From Camarhynchus parvulus (taxonomy: Eukaryota > Chordata > Aves > Passeriformes > Thraupidae): DNA of 64,000 nucleotides. The DNA lies in NCBI RefSeq assembly GCF_901933205.1, contig NC_044585.1, positions 2,728,001 to 2,792,000 on the forward strand. The letters are read 5' to 3'. Each line of letters begins with the position of its first letter. The stretch's first letter is position 1. Shown here piece by piece: positions 1 through 13,653 of this stretch. Under the pieces are notes generated by a model. That model had not been told where the DNA came from, ran no database searches, and was given only the letters and a program-made list of their open reading frames with translations. A program made the translations under genes and the position numbers.

Positions 1-3000
1 TTGCCTAATTTCATGTAAACTATTGCAGGTCTTCAAAGCTTCCTTCTAGCATTGTGTAATTTTCCACTGCAAGCAAGATCTCTTCAGAAATCAAACCACT
101 GGGAAGCTCTGCATGTACAAAGGTGCAGTTTTCAGTGGAAGCCTTCCCCAAGGATATAAGCATCTGAGTGGAAAGATTCTTCACTTCCTACAGGTACAAA
201 GAATCATGCTCTAGTCATGTTGAATCACCAGATCTTGAATTACCAGTCCTAGAGGAATGCTTACTTACAAAGCAATGATTTAGCAGAATAATAGAATATA
301 AAGGTGAGAGGAGCAGCAGCATACAAATACTTTCTGTCTCACCACAGTTTCAAAATGTGCCCAGCCCCTGGAGCCACAGATTACTGGACAGAGGCTGGGA
401 GCAGCAATAAGAGCTGCCTGCAAATGATATTCCTAAAGATTGTGCAATTTAACCCAGCTATTATGAAGATGGATGGATGCAGCATGCACACATATTGCTG
501 CCTGCTCCACACAATGGCTGAAAATGGGCAGAGGGAGGGAAGGCATAGTGCAATTTACAAATAACTAATGTGCCTGTGGCCTTTCTTCACCTTTCCATCT
601 CCTTATGCATTAGACAAAATATTCATATCCCAGGCAATAACCCTTCCCAGTCCTGACCTCCACATCCACCTCTCTTCCTGCCTCTGATTTGCCAGTGATT
701 CAGCTTCCCTCATCCACATACTTGGCCTATAAGTATGTTCTTACTTACTTTCATAAACTCAAACAAAACGTCTAAAATTACTACAATTTTGTCTTTCAGC
801 TGCCTGCTTACAATTCAAAGCTTCCATATGGTCCGGATGAGCTCAGATATATGATCAGATTGCTGCTTGATTCTCATTCCTTTGTCTTTTTCTGTATCTC
901 ATTTTTAATGCTATATTTTATTTTAGCTTGTTTAATGTGTACAGCTGCTAACACAGGCCAAGCAAGGACCAAACTTAACAACAACAAGAAAGATACTTAA
1001 GGTAATTTCCCTTTTTAAATGTAATGCCCAGCCTCTCAGGATGATTTACCTTGCTTAACAATGAGCCCTTTGGGTTTACTGAACCTCCACATCTCGTGCA
1101 TGCAGGGACATGTTTGCAGTTTAACCAAGGTGAAGAAAAATAGCACTTTTATTAGTTGCCGGGCCAGTGAACAATCACAGCCAGAAAACCTTGTTGCTTC
1201 TGACCACAGTTGCTCATCCTTCAGGGCCACCTGAACTAAGTGAAATACCTTAACAAAGGATCGATTATGTTGCAGCTGAGAAACACAGGAATGTCTTCCT
1301 GAGCACAATTCCAGAATGTCGTCTGCAAATAAGAGAGTCCTGAGGGGACAAAAAAAACCCAACAAAGGGGAAGACCCTCCAAAAGCAAAAAGAGGCCTCA
1401 AAACCATGAAGTGAGAAGCCACACAAGTCCAAGGCAAAGGGAAGGGCTGCCTCCCTTGCTGCTGCTCTCTGGCAAGGCACTACCCAGTTCAAACAGCCAG
1501 AATGCTTTCTATCTTCACCCAAACAAATAATGACCAGGGTTAATAAGCATAATAATCACAACATTCAGAGTAAATTAGAGGCACTTTTGCTCTTAAATTG
1601 CTTAATTGCTTTTAAAAATCCTTTGTGGTTGCCCCATTCCCCCTTGACTTCTTGGCACCTCCCTAAGGACCTTAAGTATTAATGCTGAGTCAAGTCATGT
1701 GTCCTGGTCTGAGCCTCCATCAGTCTCTCCTTTAAGAGTAAAGAAACCTGCCTGAAATAAACCATCAGAGAAGCCCATGGAAGAAACTGCTTTACAGACC
1801 TGAGATTTCTACCCCAAATTGCACCACAGTTGAGAGAGCCACAATACACAGACAGTGTCACCATACGATTTCAGAAGGCTTCAACCCATACAAAGCAACA
1901 CCACATCACTTCAGAAGGCTGCAAGCATCTGCCCTTCTGATTCTTTAGCCCAGCCTTTTCTGCCCCTCATTATTTATGCACTGCACCTGTGTGCCCTCTG
2001 TTCCCTTTGGTGGTTGCTCAGTGCACTGGGCACTCCATGGCTCATTGCTTTCAGTGCTGTTCACCTGTTTCTCACAGCTGCAGCCCATTAGAGATGAGGC
2101 TGGGCCACAACCCCATTCCTAATTACCACAAACTGTGTCCCTACAAAATTGAACAGGATTTTGTTTTCTCTTGTCTCATGAAGGATGACACATCACAGGT
2201 GTCACCTCCTCAGGAACGACCACTTGCATGAGTGTCCCCCAGTCCAGTCCATCCTCAGCTGAATACAAAAGTGGCACGTCCATCCCTTCTCATTGGGATA
2301 TTACACTTGGTCTGAACCTGAATTCACAGTCACACACAGGCTGTGAGTCACACTGGGCCTTGCATATAAACAGCAATAAATGTATTTGATGGGTCCTTGA
2401 CAGAGCCATCTGCAGAGCAAACAGCTTCCAGTGTCATCTCCAGCCTGGCAAATCATTTAATCTGAGCAGGGAGCGGCTTAGCCGGGAACCTGAAAGAGCA
2501 CAGACAGCAGAGGGAGCACTCCCTGCTCCGGTCCTCAGCTCCAGCGTCCTGTCCGAGTTCAACAATGCAAAACAAAAGTAAAAATGACCCCCGGTGGCCA
2601 CCTGGGAAAACTGAGGTACCAATATACACATGCTGCACTTGTGGTTCGAATGCTGCTGAATTATTAGACCAAGTTATTGCCCAAATCAGGTGCTTAAGAA
2701 AGGCTGTGTTTTGGAGGATGTTTCCCCTGCTGTGCTGCACCAAGCACACAGTGATCAGAGCACATGTTTAGTCCTGATTCTGGTTTGTATCTAGGGTTTC
2801 GCTGGACATGTGGAGATGGAAATGCGGTCTGGACTGGCCTGCTGGAGCCCCCAGGTTTAATCCCACCTTTCCTGCAGTGCTGCTGGAATTTCCTGTGAAG
2901 GCTCCATCCCACCAGATCCCAGCCTCTGACTGTCCAAAGTGGAGGCAACGTTAAGCTCCTCAATGAAGTGTGGAGATGTCTCATGACAGTCACTAGAGAT

Positions 3001-6000
3001 GAAACATCTTGTGAGCTGAACCCCATCAATTTAGTGGCTGAAGCATTCCTGTAAGTACCAAACATTAAGCAGCTAAAAAAAGAAACAGTCAGGGGTTAAA
3101 TGTCAGATTTACACCATTGAAATGCAGGGCAGATGCTTTCTAGTCTGTTTACTGGCATGTTACAGGTGGGTTCTTGTCAGCAGTTCTGTCAATCCAGGCT
3201 TTCTAGAATTGTGAGGAAAAACCCCAATCTCCAGAAATCACCTTTCCCCCACCATGTGCTTCCCAAGGTATAGGAACAGCAATTGCCTCTACTTGGCAAA
3301 TCAGACTTATTCAGATAAAACACAAGACCTTTAGACAACCCTTTCTGCCCCACAGTGAGCAAAAGGAAATGCTGTAAATAAGTGCAAAGGCTCAATGCTG
3401 CCACTATTTCCTGACTCCCAGCACCAAATGAGAGCACAGGGGTCTGTGATCAAGGAGAATATTCTGATGAGAAACTCTCTGCAGCCTTTTGGAAATTTCT
3501 TATCAAAAGGGCCCTGTTTGTACACCCACCTCAGCCTCTGACCTGGTTTCTCCCAGTGATGCTATTCTTTGCTCCCTCTTCCCTTCTTGCTGCTATTTGG
3601 CACACACAAATATCAGGGAATCAGCTAGTATATCCTTGGATGCCAGTGTGGAGAGGCTTGGCCAGCCTCTGGGCCTCTGCCTGACACACCACAGCATGCA
3701 GCTTTTCAGGAAGCAGGAGAGCATGAGGCAGAGGAGAAGAAACCAGCAAAGGAACAAAAAGCTAAAAATGAAAAAAGTGCAGAACAGATTCACAAGATTA
3801 AATGAAAAAGAAAATAGAGAGAAGGAGAGGAAGAGTGCAACCACCTTCAAAACAAACAGCACAGGTAGAAGTTCAGGAGCATAAAGAGAGACAACACATT
3901 TGAATTCATTGGAACAACAAATTTTTTCCTATTCATCCCATGATCTCTGCCAGCCATGTAGAGTCAGCTTCAATTACCTTACCTCAGGAATATTTTTTTT
4001 ACAGGAAGATGCCCTGTGTGTATCAAATTAGTGCCTTTAGAAAGCCCCTTCAGGAAACATCTGCACGCCCCTTATTCAGTTAGCAGGAGGGATGGAGTGG
4101 GCATGCCCAGCTGAGAAGGGGATTTTATGCAAACACGGGACTGATGGACAGACAGGGACATGTCCTGCCTGTACTGAATATTGGTGCAGCCTCTCAATTC
4201 CTTTTGTGCACAAGAACCATCATATTTTAGAGTTGAAAAAATTCTAATCTTAGATGGAAAGTACTGGGATGAACAACTGGACCTGGAGGTACCCACAGCG
4301 GACATCCCCTTTTAATCTACATAAGAGACCAAGGCTGATGAGTGTCAGATGCCTTTGGAAGGTGTTTTAACCTCAGAATTTTGCTATGAACTTATGGCAT
4401 TGAAACAGGCAGCCAAATCACTTGGAGCAACAACAAAGACAATACCAGTCCAAAATGTTCCCCTTGTAGCTGGGGCTGGGAGAAGGTGAGATTCCATGTG
4501 CAATACACAAAGGTCTCAGATGCTGCAAAATCTACCAGTCAGCTATTGAAACAGCCCCTGACACACTGGTGCAAGTCTTCAGCACGTTTCCTAAAGTGCT
4601 GAACAGAGATCTCAGAGGACATAGCCACAGACTAATACCTCTTTCAGGGACATGGTGTCTCACAGAAATGTCCCATTCTCCTGCTTTTGTTGCCCCAGGG
4701 AAATGGGATGTAACATGCTGCCAACAGCTGCGAGCAAACAAGATTGTCCACATGGCAGCTGTAAGGCAATGGGACTGAGAAGAGATAAATTTCTGTCTCT
4801 GACAATAGCTAATGGGCTCCAGGCAGACTGGCAGCTGCAAAGCACCCAGTTCCCTGCTCTGGTTCTGCTGACCAGGCACCTCTGGGGCTGTACTTTGAGC
4901 TGGTGAAGAAAAGAGGCAGAACAAGTCTGCTTCCGTCTATTTTTATACTGCAGATCCATCTGCTTCTCTCCACAGCTGGCAGGGCCTGGAGCTCAGTTTA
5001 GATCCTCCCAACAAAAGCCTCTTTATGAGGCATGGGAATCCCCCAGCACTATCAACACCATTTGGATTGGATTGCCCAGGCATGGGCTATTTTGGGCACC
5101 ACAGGTGGTTTCTCCATCTCACTGAGCACAGGGATGGAGGCAGCAGATGCCTCACCACAATACTGCTCTGCCATTCCACCAGGGCTAAACTGAGCAGTGT
5201 GAAGGCTCTGATAAGCCCACTGGATCTGGGGGGATGGGACACAAAGGGAGGAGTTCAGGGAATGGGTTTTACAGGTGAGACAGACCAGAATTTCCATCAA
5301 CACCGAGACTGAGAACTGCTTTTGAGACAGAAAAACAGAGCAGAGCTGATCAGTCTCTGCCCTGGAGCAAAGCCCTAACTCACCCACATCTAGACCCAAG
5401 ATCTTCATTCCACAGACCCCATACCCTAGAGAGCAGCCCCTGCTCTGTCTGGGCAAAGCAGAAAACTCCTTTTCTCTCCTCTCCTCTCTGTCCAGGCAGT
5501 AACCCCTTCCTTTGCGCTGAGGTTCAACATCTCCTTGCTCCTGCTGGAGAGAGCTCCAAGCTCTGGGTTTCCCCTTGGCACACAAGCATCACAAAGCTCT
5601 CCCAGCCTCTCCTTTCTCTGTTATCTTATTGCATGGATGATATTTCCTGTGTTTATTTTTCTTGTCTGCTTAGCTGGCCTGGAGGGTCTCACCTGCTGGA
5701 AAACTGCTGTTAGTTCTCTATCTGCAACACTGGCCAAGGGTTAGCAAAAAAAAAGGGTTTTAGGTCACTTCTAGTTTTCTTGGGATGCCTGAGTACCAGC
5801 AGAGGCCAAAGGCCACAGATGCTGAGGGACAGCAGGTCCCTGTGTCCTTACCTGGAAGTGACATCAGCAGATGCATCTCTTTAGGAAGAAGAGCAGGGAC
5901 ACATTTCACAGCGCTGGGATTCATCTGGCACGGAGAGAGCACAGCCACCTGGAAAACACTGAATTCATGGTTCTGTCCTCAGGGAGCTCCCTTTGGAGAC

Positions 6001-9000
6001 CGTGAACGTGTCTGTGCAGCAGACAGAGCACAGCTCTTCCAAGACCTGACTGACACACAGGCTTCAGTGTTCAGTGTCAGCCACATGTCACTGACATCCT
6101 GACCCCAGGACGCAGCCTCGTGCTTTTGAGGGGAAGAAGGCATTAAACTCTCCCAGGGAGGACTGTATGTCCCACACAGTGTTTCCAAATCAAATGGTGA
6201 TGGAAAGATCCTCCTGCAAGGGAATCAGAGACTTCTGTTAGCACAGAGAGCACGTCTTCAACCACACAGGGAAAATCTACAGGAACATGGGTGCTGCAGT
6301 CCTTGAAAGTGCAGGTAGTTCTGAACCATGGTGGCCCCTGCATCTTGGATAAACTTCTTGTGCATTAGGTCTGGTGTGTGGCAGGAAAGGAGGGATCATT
6401 GCAAACACAGAATTTAAGATGGGAGAGAAATTGCTTGGGAAGCAAGTCTCAGAGAAAGCAAGCTGGAAGTGTTTCTGATCAAAAGACTTGATTCCTATGC
6501 ATTGGCTCAATCCATAAGGAATAGGGTATCTTGGGTTTAATTTTGTTGCAGATGAATGCTAGCTGGGTTAGTTCAGTGGACTGGAAGGCCTCAGTGCAAG
6601 TTAGGGATATTATTGTGTATTTCCTCTGGAAGGAAACCAAAATGCTGTTTCTCATGACTTCAGAAAGGACACAGTTGTAGAACAAGCAGCTGAGTCTCAG
6701 CTTTACTCGTGGCATTGAGTTACCGATGGTGGGAGAAAAGACTATTTCTGTTTTTCCAATGCAACCTTTAGCATTTTGATCCTTCTGGAATTAGAGAAGG
6801 ATCTTGAGGAGGGTCTGAGATTTTTTTTTTTGTCTCCACCCTACTCTGTTAGTGCTTTTGGCATGGATATAAAGAAAGGCAGGAAACGCTTGGAATACTG
6901 GACTGCTCCCAAATGGCAGGCACCTCAGAAACGAGGCAGTCAGCAGTCCTTTAAGGTGCTGGGTGCCACATAGCCCAGCACCCCTGTGCTGGTGCTGAGT
7001 GCTCTCCTCTTGAGGCTCTGCCTTTCAATCAGTCACAATCCTTGTGAATTAACTGCAGCTGTCCCCCAGTAGCCTCTCTGGGACTGGGAATGCAAACATT
7101 AGCCCTCTTCTCCCCAAAGTCTTTTGGATCTGCAGAATAACTTCACAATTGGATGTGTTACCAGCACAGAACAGCTTCAAGTCAGCAGCACAATCTTCAG
7201 TTGCCAGCAGGAGCCTTGTGTATCTCAGGGCTGGATCAGGAAACCTGTGATTGCTCACAATCACATTAACAGAGAAGACAGGATGTCAGGGAGTCACTCG
7301 GCAAGTCTCAGAGCTACCATTCCTGTCACCTGTGAAACCAGTCAAATTCTCTGGATGATGGAATGGTTTAATATCACAGGATCCAGTGTGTGTGGCAGGG
7401 CTGCTCAAGACATTAACACAGGAAGCAATACTGTTCAATGTTGACTTAACTGCCTGGCAGGTTATTCAGTGATGTGGAAGGATGGGAGCCTGCCTGGGCC
7501 CAGGACTCACAGCCCTGCAAACAGCATTTCTGCTTGGCAGGACTCTGTTTTCTACAGCTCAGTGGTAAAAGCTTGTATGAGCATGGAGTGAAAATGGCCT
7601 TCACCCAGCCCAGCTGGGCCCAGCACACCTGTCCACAGGAGGCTTCAGCATCTGCCACTGCTCAGCCCTTCAGCACCTCCAAAATAGGAGCTTGGCAAAG
7701 AGAGCCAACAGAGTGCATTGCTAAGCAGAACGTTCTGCCGAGTCCCAACACCAGGACTGCGCGTTATAGGGCACTTGCCAATTCCTGAGTCAACTTTATT
7801 TATTATACACAAGAAAGGTCATGACGAATCTCAAAAGATAAAATCTGTGTCTGTCAAGTCACCTTCCTTGTTTTCATTGGCCCAGACCCTCACGTTCCAC
7901 ACCAACAATAACAGGACATGGGTTCAGGAGGCACCGTGAGTGCAGCTTACCCTGAGATGGCCCAGGCTTGTTTTGCATTCTTCATAGAACTGATCCAGGC
8001 TGCTCAATTCTCTTTATTAGGAGGTGGTTTTTTCCTGGATGCAATCACCACACTGCTCAAGAGCCCTGCATCCATGGAAATCCCAAAGAACAGGTACAAG
8101 CTTTCACTGCCCAGATGATGCCAAATATCCAAATGATGCAGCTGCAAGTTCTCCAGCAACATGAAGTACCCAAATATGCTTAACTCCCAGTTAGAAGAAA
8201 TATCCTGGACCAATACCAGCCAAAAAACATCCCCATGATCTCATCAACAGCTGAGGCAGCAAGATACCCCACACACATAGATTTCTTCTTTGTCATCATG
8301 AGCTGTTACCTAGGAAAGACAAAAGATGGGAGCTGCCTCAGGTTCTGGGTAAATCCTTGGCTAAACTCATTCAATTGCAGCTCCACTGCTGTCTGTCCAA
8401 GCTTGCAGGTTTAAAGACTTCCCTGGGATCTGTAGAAGTTGCAGTCACCTCTCTGGATTGCAGAACACTCCCAGAAACCACAGTCTTTGCTTTGGAGTTC
8501 AGGGTAACAGTCATGGACCACACAGTATGGATCTGCACTCCACATAACCTCATCTTTGTACAGCTCACTCTGAACTTGCAGATGGAAAGTTCTTTTCCCA
8601 CTCCTTGCCTTTCACCTGCTGAAAAATCACCACGCTGCTCTCAGACCCAAACTTGGTTTACATTACTTTCTCTGATGTGTTGCAAGGACTCTAATTCTTG
8701 AAATGAAATTCTGATTTTCTGAGATCTAGACAGCACTTTCCTGACACTGCAGGATCTTATCAGTGAGTGCTGCAGTCCCAAAGCAGAGAAATTACTGCAT
8801 CTTACAGCCAAAACTCCTCCAACAACTCCACCCACGGGGTCATTTCTGAGGAAACATCCCCAATATCCAGAGATGCCCCTTTGTGTTGTCTGAACAACCC
8901 TGAAGAGGAGATTGGGAAGTCATGGAGGAGACAGATCCACTTCCTATTCAGCAAGACTCCAACGTGCAGTGAGTCACATCATCTTACCTGAGGTGCTCAT

Positions 9001-10460
9001 CTGTGTGATCAGAGAAGTGGATTCCTCTCAGGGTCACTTGGAGCAGGCAAGTCTGTCTCCTTCCCATGAATGAACACACAGAGAATCTCTTTTCTCACGT
9101 GGTCACAGTCAAATGCAAGACTGGAGGAATCTTTCCTGTGAAAGTAAATTGTGAGGTCCACAGGGCCTCAGAGGAGGTGCTCAGAGCTTTTTAACTACCT
9201 GAAACTTCTTGAAACACATGCAGACACTTGTGTGTATTATGCCTAGCAGGAAAGTCTTCCTGTTTGGGGGCAAAAGTGACAAGGAAGATTCTGCTGCTTT
9301 AAATACTGCGAAAAGCTCTTTAGAGCCAAAATCATTATTTCCCATCTGTAGGGAAAACCTGCTAATCTTCCACAGCCCCATCCTACTTCCTCACTCAGAA
9401 ATGTCAGCAGTTCCCCAGTGCTGCAGCCACCTCATGCCTACAGCAAAAGCCCTGCAGAGTCTAATTGCTCAGGGGGACTGAGCCAAGGTGTGGATCTCTG
9501 AGCAGAGATTTCTGATCAGGCCAATTGTGCTGCTGAGCTGGGAGCTCTCTCTGTTCTTCCAAGTTCTCTTTCTTAGGCACAGCATTGTTCCCTGGGCTCC
9601 TGCAGACGCCCATTGTTCTGAAGCTCCCGGCCTTTGATGCTGCGGAACAAAACGCTCGGTGTTTGTGAAAGGAGGGAAAATCAAAAAGCTGCCGAGTTAC
9701 ACACTTGGTTGAACAGCTCAGGCAGCTGGCTGCAGAGCACCAGGGCTGCAGAGCACCAGGGTGCCAGCACCTCTCCACAAACTGAGGAGGCCTTGAGCAC
9801 AGCTGCAAAGTGACCCAGAAGAGGGAATGACCGGTGGTTGATGGCTATCTGGTGAACTTTCAGTTCAGAATCTCCCAATTCCAAGTGCTCCTGGACTGAA
9901 CAGGCTTCTATTAACCTCCTTAGACACACATTTAGTAGCTGCCGGGTGGAAAAAGCCAGAAATTACTTCTGCTTCAGCATTGCTCAGGTTTGACAGGAGA
10001 AGCACCACAGCAGCATCTAGATTTCCTGCCTCCATTTCCAGACTAATTTGGCTGGCAAGAACTGGGCAGAAGTCTGAAAGGGTGATGGTCTGAGGTGCAC
10101 CAGCAGGGCCACATGGAAGGAGAGCCAGCAGGGTGGGATGGCCCAGGTCCTGCTGTGGAACACCCCCTTCCTGCCAGGGCAGTGGTTTGGGTGAAAACAG
10201 CTCTACTTTGTGCTCCACACACAGCTGTGAGGGATTTCTACTGCCACAATGGGAGAAGTCTTCCAGTCCATTTGGGTCTGTCACTTCAGTCCATGCTAAT
10301 CTCTGCTGTGAAAGCACAGGCAGCACCAGGGAGAGAGCTCTCCAGAAGGATCAATCAATGGAGAAAGCTAATAACATAATAAAAAAATACTTGCACACAA
10401 GATCCAGCCAGCCGGATCTTCCTGGGACAAAGGCACTCACACTCTCTTTTACAAATATAT
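1..10460. other. Gene-poor region downstream of ADORA2A
   Basis: I read both strands for exon-like segments and found none that resemble a known protein. The ORFs here (longest about 150 codons, 9,865-10,326 minus) have low-complexity or chance-like translations and no consistent splice sites. By human synteny UPB1 should be the next gene on the same strand, but none of its conserved nitrilase-family segments is visible, so it probably lies beyond position 1. A short direct duplication (16-bp unit around tgcagagcaccagggc, twice) is present at 9,730-9,761. No recognisable LINE or LTR coding region is seen. Confidence 0.6.
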
Positions 10461-10466
10461 TTTATT
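10461..10466 (-). terminator. Candidate poly(A) signal, minus strand
   Basis: The plus strand reads tttatt, which is AATAAA on the minus strand. The flanking 10,440-10,720 is AT-rich and UTR-like and includes an ATTTGCAT octamer near 10,608. If used by ADORA2A it would make a 3' UTR of about 5 kb, much longer than the human one, so it could instead end another transcript or be unused. Confidence 0.2.
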
Positions 10467-13286
10467 ATTTTAATGCTTATTAAGAAATGTAACCAAGACA
10501 GACTCCGCAGCACCAGTGGCTCCTCACTGCCCAGCAGTCTGATGACTTCACAGATAAGAAAACTTCACAGATTCAAAAAAACCTTTGGTCAATGCACTTT
10601 AAATACATTTGCATGCACAGATTCTCCCACCCCCTTCCCACCCCCCAGCCCCCCAATGGTAACTGACAAAGGGAAAACAACACCTATATCATAAAACATT
10701 TAAATTAAAAGAGTAATTGCTTCATACTGACAGCATGTGCAGCAGGGTGTTCATAGTGTCTTGGTTTGCAGACCACAGAGAACCTCTCCACAGGACAGGG
10801 CAGGAACACCAGCTCCTGAGACAGTGAGGGGAGGGATGGATGTTCTCAGATCAACAGGTTCCAGTCTTGATTTTAACACATCCTTGTGTGAACAGCCCCA
10901 GCAGGCAGTAAGGTGGGGAGTTACAACATTGCCCCAGTCTGGGCATTCTCATCTATCAGGGTTAGTCACCTCTCATGCAAATGAGGAACTGGTGATTTTT
11001 GTTACTCTTTATGTGTTTTGCCATAAAGACAGCCAGAAGCTCAGGGCTGGAAAGAAAAAAAAATGCTGAAATGACTCAGTGTAATTTGATGCCCAAAACA
11101 ACTTGGGAGAGAACTGACTTTCAGGCAGCTGAACTGAGCAAACACCACCAGAGAGTATTGCATGCAGGTTTAATGCATTGTGGCACCTCTGCAGCCTGTT
11201 TGTCCTTCCACAGAATTGGCTGGAAGGATTTGGTTTAGGTAGGGCCCATGCTCCTGAAGCAGAAGGGGATTTGTTGTACCTGGAGGTGCTCATGAACTGG
11301 GACAATGTATCTGGAAAGAACATAATCCATAAGAACCATCCCTGCCTCAGTCAATACAGACCCTACAAAGCCGACCCTGTGCAGACCCCAGGAAGGGCTG
11401 ATCCTTGCAGTGACCCCACGAGAGCTGTAAGCCTGTACATCCCTTCCAGAGTCCTTCCTCAGCATGCCCACCTTGGTCTCAAGCCAGCATCACCTCCACA
11501 CCCCTCAGTACCTCCCAGCACATTCCTGCTCCCCTGAAATCCTCCCAAACACCTACTCTACAAATGCTCCTTCACTACCAAGAATTCCTCTCCACCCTGA
11601 CCCTCCAGTTTCCCACACCTTAGAGACTTCTCTATTTCCACCAGCATCCCCTGAGGCATCGTCAAAAAATGATCAAAGCTCAGACTATTCTATGTGCCTC
11701 CAAGTCCACCTGCACCAGCTGGGACCAGTGAGGAACCCTTTGTGTCTCCAGCATTCCCAGCTGTCCCACCATGCCACATTGCTTCTTGGTTCAAGAGCTG
11801 CAGTTCAAACTTGCACAGAGCTTTGAAATATCACTGATCCAAAGGGACTCTGCAGGATACAGCTGTGAGTGCATTTATTTGCACACACAAAAAGCAGTGC
11901 CCTGTTGAGGAGAGAGCACCAAGAACTCTTGGTAAAATTACTCCTGGCAACTGATCAAATGTTGCTTTCTCCAAAACTCTTATAAAGCAAATAAACTCTG
12001 GAGCCTAAGAGTCTTCAGGGAATGGTGAAATCCATGGAATGCCCTCACACCAAATGAGGCATCACATCTCTCTATGCATCTTCAGACCTTTTTAGCAAGA
12101 AAATCTCGTTCAATTAAATTAGTCTCTGCTGACCCCAGCTCCTATTCTCTGGACCCACTGCACCTGGGATTCCCAGGAAGGTCTTCTCCAGCCTCTCCTG
12201 ATAGTCACCTCATTCTTCCCTTTGTCTTGGCATCACTTTGTTTATCCAGAACAGCTGGATCAGCTAAACGTTCTCCAGCTGGAAGAAAAATGGGGATATG
12301 AGTGGTCCTAGGAAGTTTGGAAGGCAGGTACTTCTCCCAAGAAGGAAAGAATACACTTCATTGATGGGACCTTTTTTTTTTATGGAGAACAAACCTAAAA
12401 GCAGGAAGCCCTGAAATTATGATCCCTAGGAAACAAGAAATATGAAGTCCAAAATTCTGTTCAAAAGGCTCCTGCTCTCCCCAACAACTGCTCCAGAAAC
12501 CTCCTCTGAGGGTCCATCTCAGCCATGTGTTTGCCAGAAGGCCCAGCCTGTGGTGCAGCTGCCATCCCTTCCTTCCTGTGACTGCAGACAGCTCCACAAA
12601 GCAGCCTGTCCATACCCTGCCCTTCCTCCTCACACAGCCCACCCCCTTCACACACCCTTTTCACTTCAACTCTTGATCACTGATATTGAGAGGGACTGGG
12701 TACTCTTGGGGGCAGCTCAAGCAGCAACACAGAAGTTAAATTCAAGACATGTGGAAAGTCACTAAGCTCACATGGTGATCTAGTTGGGCGGGAAAGTTTT
12801 CCAGAGCAATCTGGAAAGCAAAGCAGTCCTAAGCTTGTCCATCAACATAGATCAACTTGATTCTTGGGGTAACCAAGCAAGAAACAGCCACAAGTAAGTG
12901 TGGAGATGCTCAGGAAATATAGAAAGCAACCAATCCACACCAACTGTTGCAAGTCTGATCCAATGCAGTGCAAACCATCCCTTCACCAATGGCAGCTAAA
13001 GCTCAGCAGGCAACACTTCTGCACTCGTGTGTGTTCCAGCACATGAGCAATGCTGGTATTTTCCCACACTTCCTTCCCTGCTCTGGGTCTTTGTGGACCT
13101 AATTGTTATTGACATGAGTGCCGGATGTAATCTTGTGTTATTCTTAGAAACATTTCAGCTCCAGCTGAGGCCTGAAGAGAACAGCCCCCCATTTTCCTGA
13201 GTTCCTCTGCTGCTGTTACAGGAGGTCAGAGAAGGCATCACACAAATAACCTGCAGAAATATTCCATCGAGAAGGATCAGGAGTAA

Positions 13287-13436
13287 CGAGATCCCGAGTC
13301 GCCCTACGGAGGAGCTGCCTATGACATCAGTGAGAGGGGAATGGCTCAGAGTTCCTTCAGCTGCTGCAGTGATATCCTCTCCTCTGACGTCAGACCACGG
13401 GCGAGAGCCCTGCCAAGAAAGCAGCAGTTCAATTAA
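13287..13436 (+). promoter_or_regulatory. Small CpG-rich patch with a perfect CRE
   Basis: Within CpG-poor surroundings this ~150-bp stretch holds several CpGs, a perfect cAMP response element palindrome TGACGTCA at 13,385-13,392, and a one-mismatch copy TGACATCA at 13,322-13,329. It also happens to be open on the plus strand for 49 codons (31 from an ATG at 13,341), but the translation is not one I recognise and I see no convincing splice acceptor. CREB/ATF binding is known for the palindrome; use here is inferred. It may be an enhancer, a small promoter or a diverged exon. Confidence 0.3.
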
Positions 13437-13647
13437 ACCACCAAGTCTATTGTTTTACAAACTGGCCTGTCTTTCTGCTAAGGACTGTGGTGGCAGCCAC
13501 ATCATTTTATCCATCTCACAGTAAGCTTTGTGCTAGCCTGGAGCAGCTACATGCTCAAACACATTCAGCATCACAAACTTCTCCCCATGCATGTAGGGAA
13601 ACTGGCAAAAAGAAAATTCCCCTCAAAATAAAACTGATTTTTCATTT

Positions 13648-13653
13648 TAATAG
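13648..13653 (-). terminator. Candidate poly(A) signal ATTAAA for ADORA2A
   Basis: The plus strand reads tttaat, giving the common variant signal ATTAAA on the minus strand, 1.74 kb after the ADORA2A stop codon. This spacing is nearer the size of mammalian ADORA2A 3' UTRs than the AATAAA sites at 11,874-11,879 or 10,461-10,466. No transcript evidence is available, and the choice among the three is open. Confidence 0.25.

Noticed and set aside
1036..1437. Minus ORF containing LLFADDI, which recalls the ADD motif of LINE reverse transcriptases
   Set aside because: Only this short string fits; surrounding residues lack any other reverse-transcriptase block and no CR1-like 3' end is nearby.
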